DNA of 37,305 nt from an uncultured Spirochaetaceae bacterium (GTDB lineage: Bacteria > Spirochaetota > Spirochaetia > Treponematales > Treponemataceae), in contig CADBSK010000135.1 of NCBI GenBank assembly GCA_902797305.1, forward strand, positions 1 through 37,305, read 5' to 3'. The first letter of the stretch is position 1. Each line of letters starts with the position of its first letter. The notes under the pieces were generated by a model that did not search any database, was not told the DNA's origin, and saw only the letters and a program-made list of their open reading frames with translations. The translations under genes were made by a program, and so were the position numbers. Shown here piece by piece: positions 1 through 8,155 of this stretch.

Positions 1-83
1 AGCACAAAACGAGTGTTTTTGTAAGCCAGTTTGCTCCTTCGCGCCATTTTTGATACAAAGTCAAATATAATGCGTTTGCCCTG
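1..83 (-). repeat. Dispersed 83-bp repeat, left copy
   Basis: Read on the minus strand, this is identical at all 83 positions to 37220-37302 and a close relative of 3219-3318. It begins CAGGGCAAACGC and ends CGTTTTGTGCT. Near its end ACAAAA and TTTTGT can form a short hairpin around ACACTCG. The copy runs off the window edge, so it may be longer. The family is not one I can name. Confidence 0.9.
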
Positions 84-240
84 TACGATGTATCCCAACA
101 GATTGAACTAATTCCTTTTTAGCATTATTATCTCTTGCAAGCGTCAGAATGCTAATCCAGTTACTGTGTTCGGGATTTCCGGCTCCCTTCCTTGGGGAAA
201 AGTGCAGCACTAAACAGGGGTTATCAAGAAAGGCCCAATG
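61..240 (-). pseudogene. Protein-like ORF fragment next to the repeat
   Basis: The minus strand is open for 59 codons with no ATG; a GTG at 210 could start a 49-residue peptide. The reading has natural-looking composition (segments KGAGNPEHSNW and ISILTLARDNNAKKEL), and its stop codon lies inside the 83-bp repeat. The other two repeat copies lack this extension. It could be the tail of a broken gene, part of a longer repeat, or a chance frame. I do not recognise the family. Confidence 0.3.
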
Positions 241-266
241 TTAATTCACTTTTTTAAGGAAATCTT

Positions 267-869
267 ATGAAAAAATTTATTTTAGGCATGCTATCTGCTG
301 TCGCTCTTAGCACCACTGTTTCGGCACAGAAGAAAATTCTTGCATTTGTAGATGTTCAAAACGATTTTATCGATGGTTCTCTCGCTGTAGGTTACGAATC
401 CTGGTCAAAAGCTTTTGAAAACATCCAGACACTCAAAAACTCAGACCAATTTGATACTTACATCTTTACCCGCGACAATCACCCTGCAAATCACTCATCT
501 TTTAAGGATTTTGGCGGAATTTGGCCAAGTCACTGTGTTAAAAATACAGACGGCGCTGATATTTATTGGAAGCTTAAATCAGATTACAACAATAAAAAGA
601 CTGTTAAGATTTTAAAAGGTCAAAAACAAGCTGTTGAAGAATATGGTGTAGATCTTTTGAGTTACAAAAATGCACCTTCAAACGAAGAATGCGATGTTTA
701 TGTGACAGGTCTTTGCTACGATTATTGTGTTTCAGAATGCGCAAAGATGACCGCTAAAAATCATCCAAAAGCAAGAGTACACATCGTAAAAAATGCAACC
801 GTTGCAATAGATCCTTCTGCAATAATCGATTTTTCTGAATATCCAAATATCGACGTAATTACAGAATAA
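267..869 (+). CDS. Exported nicotinamidase-like cysteine hydrolase
   Basis: The product is a 200-residue isochorismatase-fold hydrolase that most resembles nicotinamidase (PncA), which converts nicotinamide to nicotinate and ammonia for NAD salvage. The family triad is visible as Asp29 (VDVQNDF), Lys117 (ILKG) and Cys154 (YDYCV). The metal-binding pattern is Asp70, His72 and His76, with His89 in WPSHC. Residues 1-20 form a signal peptide ending VSA, so the enzyme should act in the periplasm, whereas PncA is normally cytosolic. AAGGA lies seven bases before the ATG. The gene stands alone and ends at an intrinsic terminator. The substrate could be another amide, but the metal and active-site motifs favour nicotinamide. 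Family assignment is firm; substrate and location are inferred. Confidence 0.85.
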   Translation: MKKFILGMLSAVALSTTVSAQKKILAFVDVQNDFIDGSLAVGYESWSKAFENIQTLKNSDQFDTYIFTRDNHPANHSSFKDFGGIWPSHCVKNTDGADIYWKLKSDYNNKKTVKILKGQKQAVEEYGVDLLSYKNAPSNEECDVYVTGLCYDYCVSECAKMTAKNHPKARVHIVKNATVAIDPSAIIDFSEYPNIDVITE

Positions 870-949
870 GCCCAGACAAGGCTTAAGCACGCTTACGGTC
901 CTGACATCACAGATTCGAGGGCCTTTATTAAATCCACAATAACAAATTC

Positions 950-977
950 GCCCTTTGCGCACTTAAAGGGCTTTTTT
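950..977 (+). terminator. Intrinsic terminator after the nicotinamidase gene
   Basis: GCCCTTT (950-956) pairs with AAAGGGC (965-971) around an eight-base loop and is followed by six T. The 80 bases between the gene and this hairpin hold nothing I can assign. Confidence 0.85.
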
Positions 978-981
978 ACTA

Positions 982-1010
982 TCGAACAATATAAATCTCT
1001 TCGCTATAAT
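982..1010 (+). promoter_or_regulatory. Promoter of the S1-domain gene
   Basis: TATAAT at 1005-1010 follows a weak -35 (TCGAAC, 982-987) at a 17-base spacing. It gives a leader of about 29 nt with an AAGGA ribosome-binding site before the ATG at 1046. Confidence 0.6.
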
Positions 1011-1045
1011 ATTTTTGAAAAAAAATTAGTACACAAGGATTTACT

Positions 1046-2140
1046 ATGTTTGAAAAATTAACTCCCGGACAAGAAATTGAATCTACAATCGTTGCAATAA
1101 ATGGCGATACAGTTTTCATTGATATGAACGCTAAAAGCGAAGGTGTTGTAAACAGCGCTGAATTTACCGATCAGGACGGTAACCTTACTGTAAAAGAAGG
1201 CGACAAAATCAAAGCTTTTTTCCTAGGTGAAAAAAATGGCGAAATGCGTTTTACAACCAAAATTGCAGGTCACGGAGCAGATGATTCGCTTCTTGAAAAT
1301 GCCTTTAAAAACCACATCCCTGTCGAAGGTCATGTAGAAAAGGAAATTAAGGGGGGATTTGAGGTATCTATCAGTGGAAAACGCGCTTTCTGTCCTTTCT
1401 CTCAAATGGGCTTTAGACAAAAAGAAGAAGCCTCTTATTATATAGGAAGAACCCTCACTTTTATAATTCAGGAATACAAGGAAAATGGAAAAAATATTCT
1501 AGTTTCAAACAGAGCCGTTCTAGAACAAGAACACCAGGTTCAATTGAATGCTTTAGGACAGCAGATTGCAGCAGGCTCCATTGTAACTGGAACTGTAAAA
1601 TCCCTCCAGAGTTTTGGTGCCTTTGTTGACATAAGTGGATTCCAGGCATTACTTCCAATCTCAGAAGTTGCTCTCGACAGAGTTACAGACCTTTCTAAAT
1701 ATTTACAAGTTGGACAGGAAGTTACTGTTAAAGTTATTAATACAGACTGGGCTCACGAAAAAGTAAGCGTAAGTCTTAAAGCTCTGATTGCAGATCCTTG
1801 GCAGTCTGTAGAAAACAACTTTACAAAAGGTCAAAAAATTGACGGAAAAATCAGCCGCATAACAGACTTTGGGGTATTTATTAATTTAGACAAGGGAATC
1901 GACGGTCTTGTTCACATTTCTGCTCTTGGAGTAGACCGTAACACAAACTTAAAAAAGAAGTTTTCTATCGGTCAGGAAATGTCTGTCGTAATTAAAGAAA
2001 TAGATGTTGCAAATAAACGTATAAGCCTTGTTCCTAGCACAAGCACAGAACAAGATGAAAATGCAAACGAATATTTTGCAAGCCATAACGATGACGACGG
2101 CGATACATACAATCCGTTTGCAGCTCTACTAAAAAAGTAA
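1046..2140 (+). CDS. Four-S1-domain RNA-binding protein (RpsA-like)
   Basis: The 364-residue protein consists almost entirely of S1 OB-fold repeats, at about residues 5-72, 88-158, 174-246 and 262-330. The third and fourth are the most canonical (GTVKSLQSFGAFVDI, GKISRITDFGVFINL). The tail is acidic. Bacterial ribosomal protein S1 binds mRNA leaders and feeds them to the 30S subunit. This protein has four domains, fewer than the six of the E. coli form, as in many other bacteria. AAGGA sits seven bases before the ATG. Its stop codon touches the stop of the convergent Wzz gene with no spacer. It could be the main S1 or an accessory paralogue; the window cannot decide. Confidence 0.85.
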   Translation: MFEKLTPGQEIESTIVAINGDTVFIDMNAKSEGVVNSAEFTDQDGNLTVKEGDKIKAFFLGEKNGEMRFTTKIAGHGADDSLLENAFKNHIPVEGHVEKEIKGGFEVSISGKRAFCPFSQMGFRQKEEASYYIGRTLTFIIQEYKENGKNILVSNRAVLEQEHQVQLNALGQQIAAGSIVTGTVKSLQSFGAFVDISGFQALLPISEVALDRVTDLSKYLQVGQEVTVKVINTDWAHEKVSVSLKALIADPWQSVENNFTKGQKIDGKISRITDFGVFINLDKGIDGLVHISALGVDRNTNLKKKFSIGQEMSVVIKEIDVANKRISLVPSTSTEQDENANEYFASHNDDDGDTYNPFAALLKK

Positions 2141-3172
2141 TTATTTTTTAAGTTTTAGTTTTCCCATTGCTTCTGGGTCATTTTTTATATTTGTAATGGC
2201 ATTCAACAGGAATGCCAAAAATATAGAAATAAACACAGAAGCAAAGGTAATTATAATACAAAGTTTACCGCGGCTTGGCCCAGACTTTTTGTCAGCAACT
2301 TCAGGACGCTCAATAATCTGGAACACAGGAGATTCACTCTGCATCTGGACTCTTAATAATTCATATTGAGTTTTAAGCTGTTTGTATACTTCCTGTTGGG
2401 CTGTTAATTCCATCTGAATTTTTGTTGTTGTAAGAGCAATTGAAGGAATGTAATTTCCGTTAGAAACACTGGAAGCAACATGATTTGTCTGATTCTGTAA
2501 TCTCTGAATTTCCTGAAATGAAAGTTCCATATTCTTTTCAAGATTTTCTTTTTTGATTTTATTCTGATCAACACCGAGTTCATCAAATCGAGCACTAAGC
2601 CAGTCAACAGCAAAATTAACAACATCCCTTGCAAAAACAGGGTCAATATCTTTATAAGAAATTGTAAATACACCGCTGTCACTATCAATACTTGAAGTCA
2701 AATTCTTTTTAATAAACTCACGGCTATCAGATTTTGGAAACTTTGATTTTTCAAATTCTTTTCTGCCAAGGATGTTAAAATTCTGAACAATTGCATCAAG
2801 GAATGGATTTGAAGTTGTAAGATACAAAGCAAGAGAACTGTAAGTGGAACCTGCAGATGAACTTATTCCTGCAAGCCCCGCAATACTTCCTAAACCGCTG
2901 GAAGTCAAAGCGCTCATCAAAGAACCACCCGATGATTTTGAATCATTGATAATCATATTTGCTGATGAAGTATAAACATTTGGCAAAAATGATTTTTCCG
3001 GCTTCATCTTAAGTGAAATTATTGAAATTATCACAGCGAGCAACATTCCTGATAGAGTCACAGCGATAATCATTTTTTTATATTTTAATAGAACGGCAAA
3101 TAAATCGAGCAAAGAAATTTCTTCGTCTTTATCTTTTTTTTCAATTGCTTCTATAGTTTCATTCTTTTCCAT
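2141..3172 (-). CDS. Wzz-like polysaccharide chain-length protein
   Basis: The product has 343 residues. A cytoplasmic N-terminus rich in Glu and Lys is followed by membrane helix 1 (about 33-53), a long periplasmic region with a coiled-coil-prone stretch (about 190-290) and membrane helix 2 (about 304-324). A Pro before helix 2 (KSGPSRG) fits the Wzz/polysaccharide co-polymerase family, which sets chain length of surface polysaccharide in the inner membrane. No tyrosine-kinase domain is attached. No other polysaccharide genes are nearby. The start is supported by a -10 box ending six bases upstream and no Shine-Dalgarno, predicting a leaderless mRNA. Confidence 0.8.
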   Translation of the reverse strand: MEKNETIEAIEKKDKDEEISLLDLFAVLLKYKKMIIAVTLSGMLLAVIISIISLKMKPEKSFLPNVYTSSANMIINDSKSSGGSLMSALTSSGLGSIAGLAGISSSAGSTYSSLALYLTTSNPFLDAIVQNFNILGRKEFEKSKFPKSDSREFIKKNLTSSIDSDSGVFTISYKDIDPVFARDVVNFAVDWLSARFDELGVDQNKIKKENLEKNMELSFQEIQRLQNQTNHVASSVSNGNYIPSIALTTTKIQMELTAQQEVYKQLKTQYELLRVQMQSESPVFQIIERPEVADKKSGPSRGKLCIIITFASVFISIFLAFLLNAITNIKNDPEAMGKLKLKK

Positions 3173-3178
3173 ATATTC

Positions 3179-3208
3179 AATTTAACACAGTTTTATAATT
3201 ACATTCAA
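3179..3208 (-). promoter_or_regulatory. Predicted leaderless promoter of the Wzz gene
   Basis: On the minus strand, TTGAAT (3203-3208), an 18-base spacer and TAAATT (3179-3184) are followed after six bases by the ATG at 3172. No Shine-Dalgarno is present. Confidence 0.5.
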
Positions 3209-3218
3209 GATAGGATTC

Positions 3219-3318
3219 CAGGGCAAAGGCATTATAGGCAATTGTATATTAAAAATAGCGCGAAGGAGTGAAACGGCTTATCGAAACCGCATGCTAGCAT
3301 GCTACACTCGTTTTGTGC
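3219..3318 (+). repeat. Dispersed repeat, diverged middle copy
   Basis: It shares the start CAGGGCAAA-GCATTATA, the core GCGCGAAGGAG and the end ACTCGTTTTGTGC with the window-end copies. It is 100 bp because of extra sequence that includes the perfect palindrome GCATGCTAGCATGC. The terminal hairpin is kept by different bases: CGAAAC pairs with GTTTTG here, ACAAAA with TTTTGT in the other copies. It fills most of the 205-bp gap between the Wzz gene and pyrF. Confidence 0.85.
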
Positions 3319-3377
3319 CTGTTACATTAAAATAATTATAGTAGAAAATTGCCGTATAAAGCGTTATTATATATCCC

Positions 3378-4307
3378 ATGACAACTACACATAAAATGCA
3401 AGAATTACAGGAACTTGCCGCAAAGAATGGTCCTTTGTGCGTAGGTTTGGACACAGATCCTTCGTATATTCCTTCTTCTATTATTAAAATGATTGGTTCT
3501 GCCGAAGAAGCAGTTTTAACTTACAACCATGAAATTATTCGACGCATTGCAGCTGATAAATCTGCATGCTGCTGTAAAGTACAGATTGCTTATTACGAAG
3601 CAATGGGACTTAAAGGCTTGGAGATTTATGCCAAAACCTTACAGCTTGTAAAAGAATACGGTCTTATTGCCATAAGCGACATTAAACGCGGAGATATTGC
3701 TGCAACTGCAAGTGCTTATGCTCGTGCTCATTTTACAGGTGAATTTGAAACAGATATTATCACTGTAAATCCATATATGGGTTTTGACACTTTAAAACCA
3801 TTTGCAGAATATTGTACCCCTGCCAATGGCGGAAAAGGTATGTTTGTTCTTTTAAGAACATCAAATCCAGGTATGGTTGATATCGAACAACAGGAACTAA
3901 AAAATGGCGGTCGCGTTTTGGATCGAGTTGGAAACGCTCTTGTTGAATTAGGAAATAGTTTTTCTTCTACTTACACTAATCAGACCACAACTCCAATTGG
4001 AGCAGTAGTTGGTTGTACAGAAGAAAGCGATGCTCGCTTGTTGCGCGATGCATACCCAGAAATGTTCTTCTTAATTCCGGGTTATGGAGCTCAAGGTGGA
4101 GCCGCTCGTATTGCTGCAACACTTTTAGATAAAGCTGGTGGAACAGTTAATTCAAGCCGTGGAATTCTTTGTGCATGGCAAAAAGACAAGGATTTGGAAT
4201 CAAAAAGAGAATCAGATTCCTTGAGCCTTGCCGATTTAGCAAATGCAGCTGCAAAAGCTGCTATTTTTAGTAAAAACGACTTGCTTGGCGCTAAAGCTTC
4301 TTTATAG
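3378..4307 (+). CDS. pyrF: Orotidine 5'-phosphate decarboxylase, type 2
   Basis: This 309-residue enzyme catalyses the last step of UMP synthesis, decarboxylating OMP in the cytosol. The long form and the signature DIKRGDIAATASAYA, which holds the catalytic Lys and Asp residues, place it in the type 2 group; a phosphate-binding-type segment (IPGYGAQGG) follows near the C-terminus. It is the first gene of a pyrimidine operon, with pyrK-pyrD 31 bases downstream and no terminator between. The ATG has no Shine-Dalgarno; AT-rich TATATA ends five bases upstream, so it too may be leaderless, but I could not place a convincing -35. Confidence 0.93.
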   Translation: MTTTHKMQELQELAAKNGPLCVGLDTDPSYIPSSIIKMIGSAEEAVLTYNHEIIRRIAADKSACCCKVQIAYYEAMGLKGLEIYAKTLQLVKEYGLIAISDIKRGDIAATASAYARAHFTGEFETDIITVNPYMGFDTLKPFAEYCTPANGGKGMFVLLRTSNPGMVDIEQQELKNGGRVLDRVGNALVELGNSFSSTYTNQTTTPIGAVVGCTEESDARLLRDAYPEMFFLIPGYGAQGGAARIAATLLDKAGGTVNSSRGILCAWQKDKDLESKRESDSLSLADLANAAAKAAIFSKNDLLGAKASL

Positions 4308-4338
4308 AAGAATTAACTAATTTTATTGGAGTGTAATC

Positions 4339-6156
4339 ATGGAAGGTAACATGAAACCAATTACTGATTGTGAGGGGATTCCGTATCCAGTATTTACAAC
4401 CGGCTCAGTAACTTTTTGTGCCAGTGTAGATGGAGCTAAACCAGAAGGAACAGTCTACAACCTTAAGATTGAAACTTTTGGAGAAAATGCCCGTATGCCT
4501 CTCCCTGGTCAATTCTTTATGTTGCGCTCAGTTAAGAGTCAGCAGCTTTTAGCAAGACCAATCAGTGTATTTCATGCAGAACAAACTCCTCATGGCGTAG
4601 AAATTTCTTTCCTTATTCTGTTAAAAGGAAAAGGAACTCAGGAACTCTGCAATCTTGAGGCTGACGATAAAGTTCAAATCCTTGGTCCTCTTGGAAATGT
4701 TTTTCCAGCTCCAGTAAAACCTCAAAGCGAAAGTGATCCTAAAAAAGTACTTATAATCGGTGGAGGAATTGGTGTTGCACCTGTTGCAGGATTTGCAGAA
4801 TCACTTCCACCAAAATCATATGATTTTATTGCAAGTTTTAAAAGCGGCTCATATGGTTTGGAAAATATCAAACCAGAATTTTTAACAATTACAACCGATG
4901 ACGGAAGCGTAGGCTTTAAGGGAATGGTCACTGCCGCAATCGATGCATATAAACTTCAAATCGGCGGTTATTCCGCAGTTTATGCATGCGGACCAGCCCC
5001 AATGCTTAATTACATAAAAACAATCTGCGAAGAAGTAAACATTCAGTGCTGGCTCAGCATGGAAGCTCGTATGGCTTGTGGTGTTGGAGTATGTCTCGGC
5101 TGTGTTATTCCTACCCAAAAAGGCAATTTGCGCTGCTGCAAAGACGGTCCTGTTTTTGATTCGAAGATTCTTACTTTTACTAAGCCTGAACCAAGCCGCC
5201 TTGCAAAACCAACAGAACCTGCTCCTGTACATCCAGACATGAGCGTTACAATCAAAGGCGTAAAATTTCAAAATCCTTTAATCGGTTCTTCTGGTACATT
5301 CGGCTTTGGAACTGAATATGCACCTGTTTTTGACGTTAATCGCCTCGGAGGTATTTCTTCTAAGGGATTAACCCTTGAACCAAAAGCAGGAAACTCAGGA
5401 ATCCGCGTTTGGGAAACCCCAAGTGGTTTGATGAATAGTATCGGACTTCAGAACCCAGGCATACCTCACTTTATCGAACATGAACTTCCAGAAATGCTTA
5501 AGCTAAAACCTGTTGCAATTGCTAACTTATCTGGTTCATCCCTTGAAACATATGTTGAAGGTGCCAAACTTCTTGATAAAACACAGGTCCCTGTAATAGA
5601 ACTGAATATCTCTTGTCCTAATGTTAGTGCAGGAGGAGCAGCCTTTGGCATGAGCTGCACCTCAGCAAGCACTGTTGTTTCTGCTGTTAGATCTGTTACT
5701 TCAAAACCTCTTATCGTAAAACTTACACCTCAATCACCAGAACTCAATTCTGTTGCTCTAGCTTGTATCGATGCAGGTGCAGACGGTATCAGTTTGTGTA
5801 ATTCATTCCAGGGTGTTGCAATTGACATAGAAACTGGTCGACCTGTATTTGATAAAATCAAAGCAGGATTTGGTGGACCTGCAGTTCGTCCAATAGCTGT
5901 TCGCCTGATTTATGAACTATATGAATCCATCCATACTTTACCAGCTGACAAACAGGTTCCTATCATCGCCATCGGTGGAATCGCAAACTGGAAAGACGTT
6001 GTTGAATTCATTATGGCCGGAGCAGACGCTGTTCAAGTAGGTACAAACACCTTTGCAAACCCATTCACCATGATTGAATGTATCGACGGTCTGGAAGAAT
6101 ACATGAAACGAAAAGGCCTCAAGTCCCTGAGCCAAATTCGCGGAATTGCACACTAA
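4339..6156 (+). CDS. pyrKD: Fused dihydroorotate dehydrogenase PyrK-PyrD
   Basis: Two subunits of the NAD-dependent class 1B dihydroorotate dehydrogenase are joined in 605 residues. PyrK (about 1-290) has the FAD-binding RPISVF (73-78), the nucleotide-binding GGGIGVAP (141-148) and cysteines for a [2Fe-2S] cluster (Cys247, Cys252, Cys255 and Cys266 or Cys267). PyrD (about 301-605) has the FMN barrel with the catalytic Cys426 in NISCPNV and the phosphate site near AIGGIANWKD. It oxidises dihydroorotate to orotate and passes electrons to NAD. In most bacteria these are separate proteins. GGAG lies nine bases before the chosen ATG; an ATG at codon 5 is an alternative. The next gene starts two bases after its stop. 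Confidence 0.93.
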   Translation: MEGNMKPITDCEGIPYPVFTTGSVTFCASVDGAKPEGTVYNLKIETFGENARMPLPGQFFMLRSVKSQQLLARPISVFHAEQTPHGVEISFLILLKGKGTQELCNLEADDKVQILGPLGNVFPAPVKPQSESDPKKVLIIGGGIGVAPVAGFAESLPPKSYDFIASFKSGSYGLENIKPEFLTITTDDGSVGFKGMVTAAIDAYKLQIGGYSAVYACGPAPMLNYIKTICEEVNIQCWLSMEARMACGVGVCLGCVIPTQKGNLRCCKDGPVFDSKILTFTKPEPSRLAKPTEPAPVHPDMSVTIKGVKFQNPLIGSSGTFGFGTEYAPVFDVNRLGGISSKGLTLEPKAGNSGIRVWETPSGLMNSIGLQNPGIPHFIEHELPEMLKLKPVAIANLSGSSLETYVEGAKLLDKTQVPVIELNISCPNVSAGGAAFGMSCTSASTVVSAVRSVTSKPLIVKLTPQSPELNSVALACIDAGADGISLCNSFQGVAIDIETGRPVFDKIKAGFGGPAVRPIAVRLIYELYESIHTLPADKQVPIIAIGGIANWKDVVEFIMAGADAVQVGTNTFANPFTMIECIDGLEEYMKRKGLKSLSQIRGIAH

Positions 6157-6158
6157 TT

Positions 6159-6902
6159 ATGAAAAGAAGATACGAAATATTACTCATAATTTCTTCATTT
6201 GCAATACTTTCTACAGCTTCTATTCTCAGCCTTTTTATGCCACCTACAGAGGGCACAATTCTTCCATTTCCTCAGTATACCGTTCCTATTTTCAATTTTT
6301 TTTGTGCGTTCCTCTGTTTATCGTTATTATTCCTTAAAAATAAAAATCTCGTTGAATACTTGATTCTGTCAATTCAGAGTTTTTCTACAACTGTCACAGG
6401 TTATGAAACATTAGGTGCTTTTTTATTTACAGCTCTGTTCCTACTCTTGTTTTCTAATGGATTTTTTAAATCAAAGTTTAAACAGAAAGTTTTCTTTTTA
6501 ATGATTGCATGGGTATTGGTGTGTCTGACTGTTCTTGCCTTTGGTATTTATCGTTTTATACTTCAAATTGTCACTACACTGTTCTTTTTTAGTTTTTTTG
6601 TTTTTATTTATAATAAATTATCAGATCAACTTTCAATTTTTCTTCCTTCAAAAATTTCTTCATCCGTACAGCTCCCTCCTCCTGGAGAAAAACTCGTTTT
6701 AAGCGATTACGGCTTATCTGAAAGACAAATTAAAATGGTCAATGATTATCTGGAAAAACAGTCTTCTTATACACAGCTTGGAAAAAAATACAATATAAGC
6801 CCTTCCACCGTAAAAAAAGACATGCAGAAGGTTTTTACTCTGCTAGGTGTTAAGGACCTTAAAAATTTGCACATACTTTTACTTCAGTATCACGTAGAAT
6901 AA
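6159..6902 (+). CDS. Membrane-anchored LuxR-type HTH protein
   Basis: The 247-residue product has about six hydrophobic helices in residues 5-160 and a cytoplasmic C-terminal LuxR/sigma-4-like helix-turn-helix (about 175-245: LSERQIKMVNDYL, then YNISPSTVKKDMQ). The layout suggests a one-component regulator that senses something in or across the membrane and binds DNA while anchored. The frame is open 27 codons further upstream, but that would overlap pyrD; the ATG two bases after the pyrD stop is preferred. It is the third gene of the pyrF-pyrKD unit, so it may control pyrimidine genes or simply share their promoter. No ligand domain is recognised. Confidence 0.7.
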   Translation: MKRRYEILLIISSFAILSTASILSLFMPPTEGTILPFPQYTVPIFNFFCAFLCLSLLFLKNKNLVEYLILSIQSFSTTVTGYETLGAFLFTALFLLLFSNGFFKSKFKQKVFFLMIAWVLVCLTVLAFGIYRFILQIVTTLFFFSFFVFIYNKLSDQLSIFLPSKISSSVQLPPPGEKLVLSDYGLSERQIKMVNDYLEKQSSYTQLGKKYNISPSTVKKDMQKVFTLLGVKDLKNLHILLLQYHVE

Positions 6903-6943
6903 ACCTTTTTTTTCACTCTTAAACACAAATTTTCTCAACTTAA

Positions 6944-6972
6944 TTGAACAAAAACTGTAGAAATGTTAAATT
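6944..6972 (+). promoter_or_regulatory. Predicted leaderless promoter of the rRNA methyltransferase gene
   Basis: TTGAAC (6944-6949), a 17-base spacer and TAAATT (6967-6972) are followed by seven bases and then the ATG at 6980. A TTG-started longer frame would begin inside this -35 box, which argues against it. Confidence 0.55.
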
Positions 6973-6979
6973 GACATAT

Positions 6980-8155
6980 ATGAATAATCTTGTCGCATTA
7001 TGCCCAGTTGGTGCAGAAAAAATCCTCGGAAATGAAATCAAACATCTAGGTTATAAACTTAACGGTAACAAACCTGGCCGCATTTTTTTTAGCGGAGATG
7101 ATGATTCCCTTTACCGAACAAATCTATGTCTCAGAACCGCTGACCGTGTTTTTTTACAGATGGCAGTTTACGAAGCACAGGATTTTGACCAGCTTTTTGA
7201 CGGCGTTTATTCAGTTAACTGGCAGGATTATTTTAAGAAAGATACAAAAGTCATTGTAGATAAGGTTAGATGTCATAAATCAAAACTCAATTCTGAACAT
7301 GCAATTCAGGGAATTGTTCAAAAAGCAATCTACAAAAAACTTTGCGATAAATGGCATATGTACTCAATGCCAGAAACTGGTAGTGAACAGACTGTCCGTG
7401 TTTATATCGATGAAAACCAGGCATTGATTCTCCTGGATCTCTCAGGGCTTCCTCTTCATAAACGAGGTTACCGTGTGGACGGTGGTATTGCTCCTATCCG
7501 AGAAACCGTTGCTGCAGTTCTTTTACAGGAACTTTTGTGGAGAAGAAAAACTCCTTTACACGACCCATTCTGCGGTTCAGGAACAATTGCAATTGAAGCA
7601 GCTCTTTATGCGTATAATGTAGCACCTGGATTTGGCCGTCGTTTTGCATTAGAAACACTTTCAATCTATAATCCAAAAAGAGCTTCCCTCATCCGTCAGA
7701 CAGAAGCAGAAAAAATCCGTACAGATGTAGAAGTTAGAATCACCGGAAGTGATATTGATAACGCAGCTGTAGCCCGCGCCAAAAAGAACGCAGAATACGC
7801 TTGTGTAACAGCAGGACGCGCGCTTCAATCTATCGGAAGCGATGCAAAAGTCCTTCGCCCTGACTTTATTCAGGCCGACTTTGCTGAATTAAGTGCCCCA
7901 TACGACACAGGTCTTATCCTCTGTAACCCTCCTTATGGCGAACGCATCGGAGACGAAGCAGAAGCAGAGGAACTTTATCACAGCATGCAGCAGCTCTGGA
8001 ACAACTTTAGAGGCTGGGAATTTGGAATCATCACAAGCCACAAAAAATTCCAAGAATGTTTTGGACATTATGCAACAATGCTTAAAGATCTCAAAGCAGG
8101 AAATTTGGACACAACTTTATACATATATAAAAACAAACAAGAGGGAAGAAAATAA
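6980..8155 (+). CDS. 23S rRNA guanine-N2 methyltransferase (RlmL/YpsC-type)
   Basis: The 391-residue protein has a THUMP RNA-binding domain (about 40-150) followed by a class I SAM-dependent methyltransferase. Motif I reads DPFCGSGTIAIEAAL and the catalytic motif is NPPYGERIG, as in N2-guanine methylases that modify 23S rRNA. It lacks the second methyltransferase domain of the E. coli RlmKL fusion, so the short YpsC-like type fits. The ATG start matches the family N-terminus and a promoter spaced for leaderless initiation. The stop TAA shares its last A with the ATG of the TetR gene, so the two are translationally linked. Confidence 0.88.
   Translation: MNNLVALCPVGAEKILGNEIKHLGYKLNGNKPGRIFFSGDDDSLYRTNLCLRTADRVFLQMAVYEAQDFDQLFDGVYSVNWQDYFKKDTKVIVDKVRCHKSKLNSEHAIQGIVQKAIYKKLCDKWHMYSMPETGSEQTVRVYIDENQALILLDLSGLPLHKRGYRVDGGIAPIRETVAAVLLQELLWRRKTPLHDPFCGSGTIAIEAALYAYNVAPGFGRRFALETLSIYNPKRASLIRQTEAEKIRTDVEVRITGSDIDNAAVARAKKNAEYACVTAGRALQSIGSDAKVLRPDFIQADFAELSAPYDTGLILCNPPYGERIGDEAEAEELYHSMQQLWNNFRGWEFGIITSHKKFQECFGHYATMLKDLKAGNLDTTLYIYKNKQEGRK

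Noticed and set aside
84..266. Possible NAD-type or other riboswitch before the nicotinamidase gene
   Set aside because: No consensus core of a riboswitch class I know could be found, and no convincing stems frame the region; the opposite-strand reading frame explains it at least as well.
732..962. 76-residue minus-strand frame
   Set aside because: It overlaps the nicotinamidase gene and terminator and has a Cys-rich, shadow-like composition.
6944..6979. TTG start for the rRNA methyltransferase
   Set aside because: The TTG is part of a -35 box, has no ribosome-binding site, and the added residues do not match the family.
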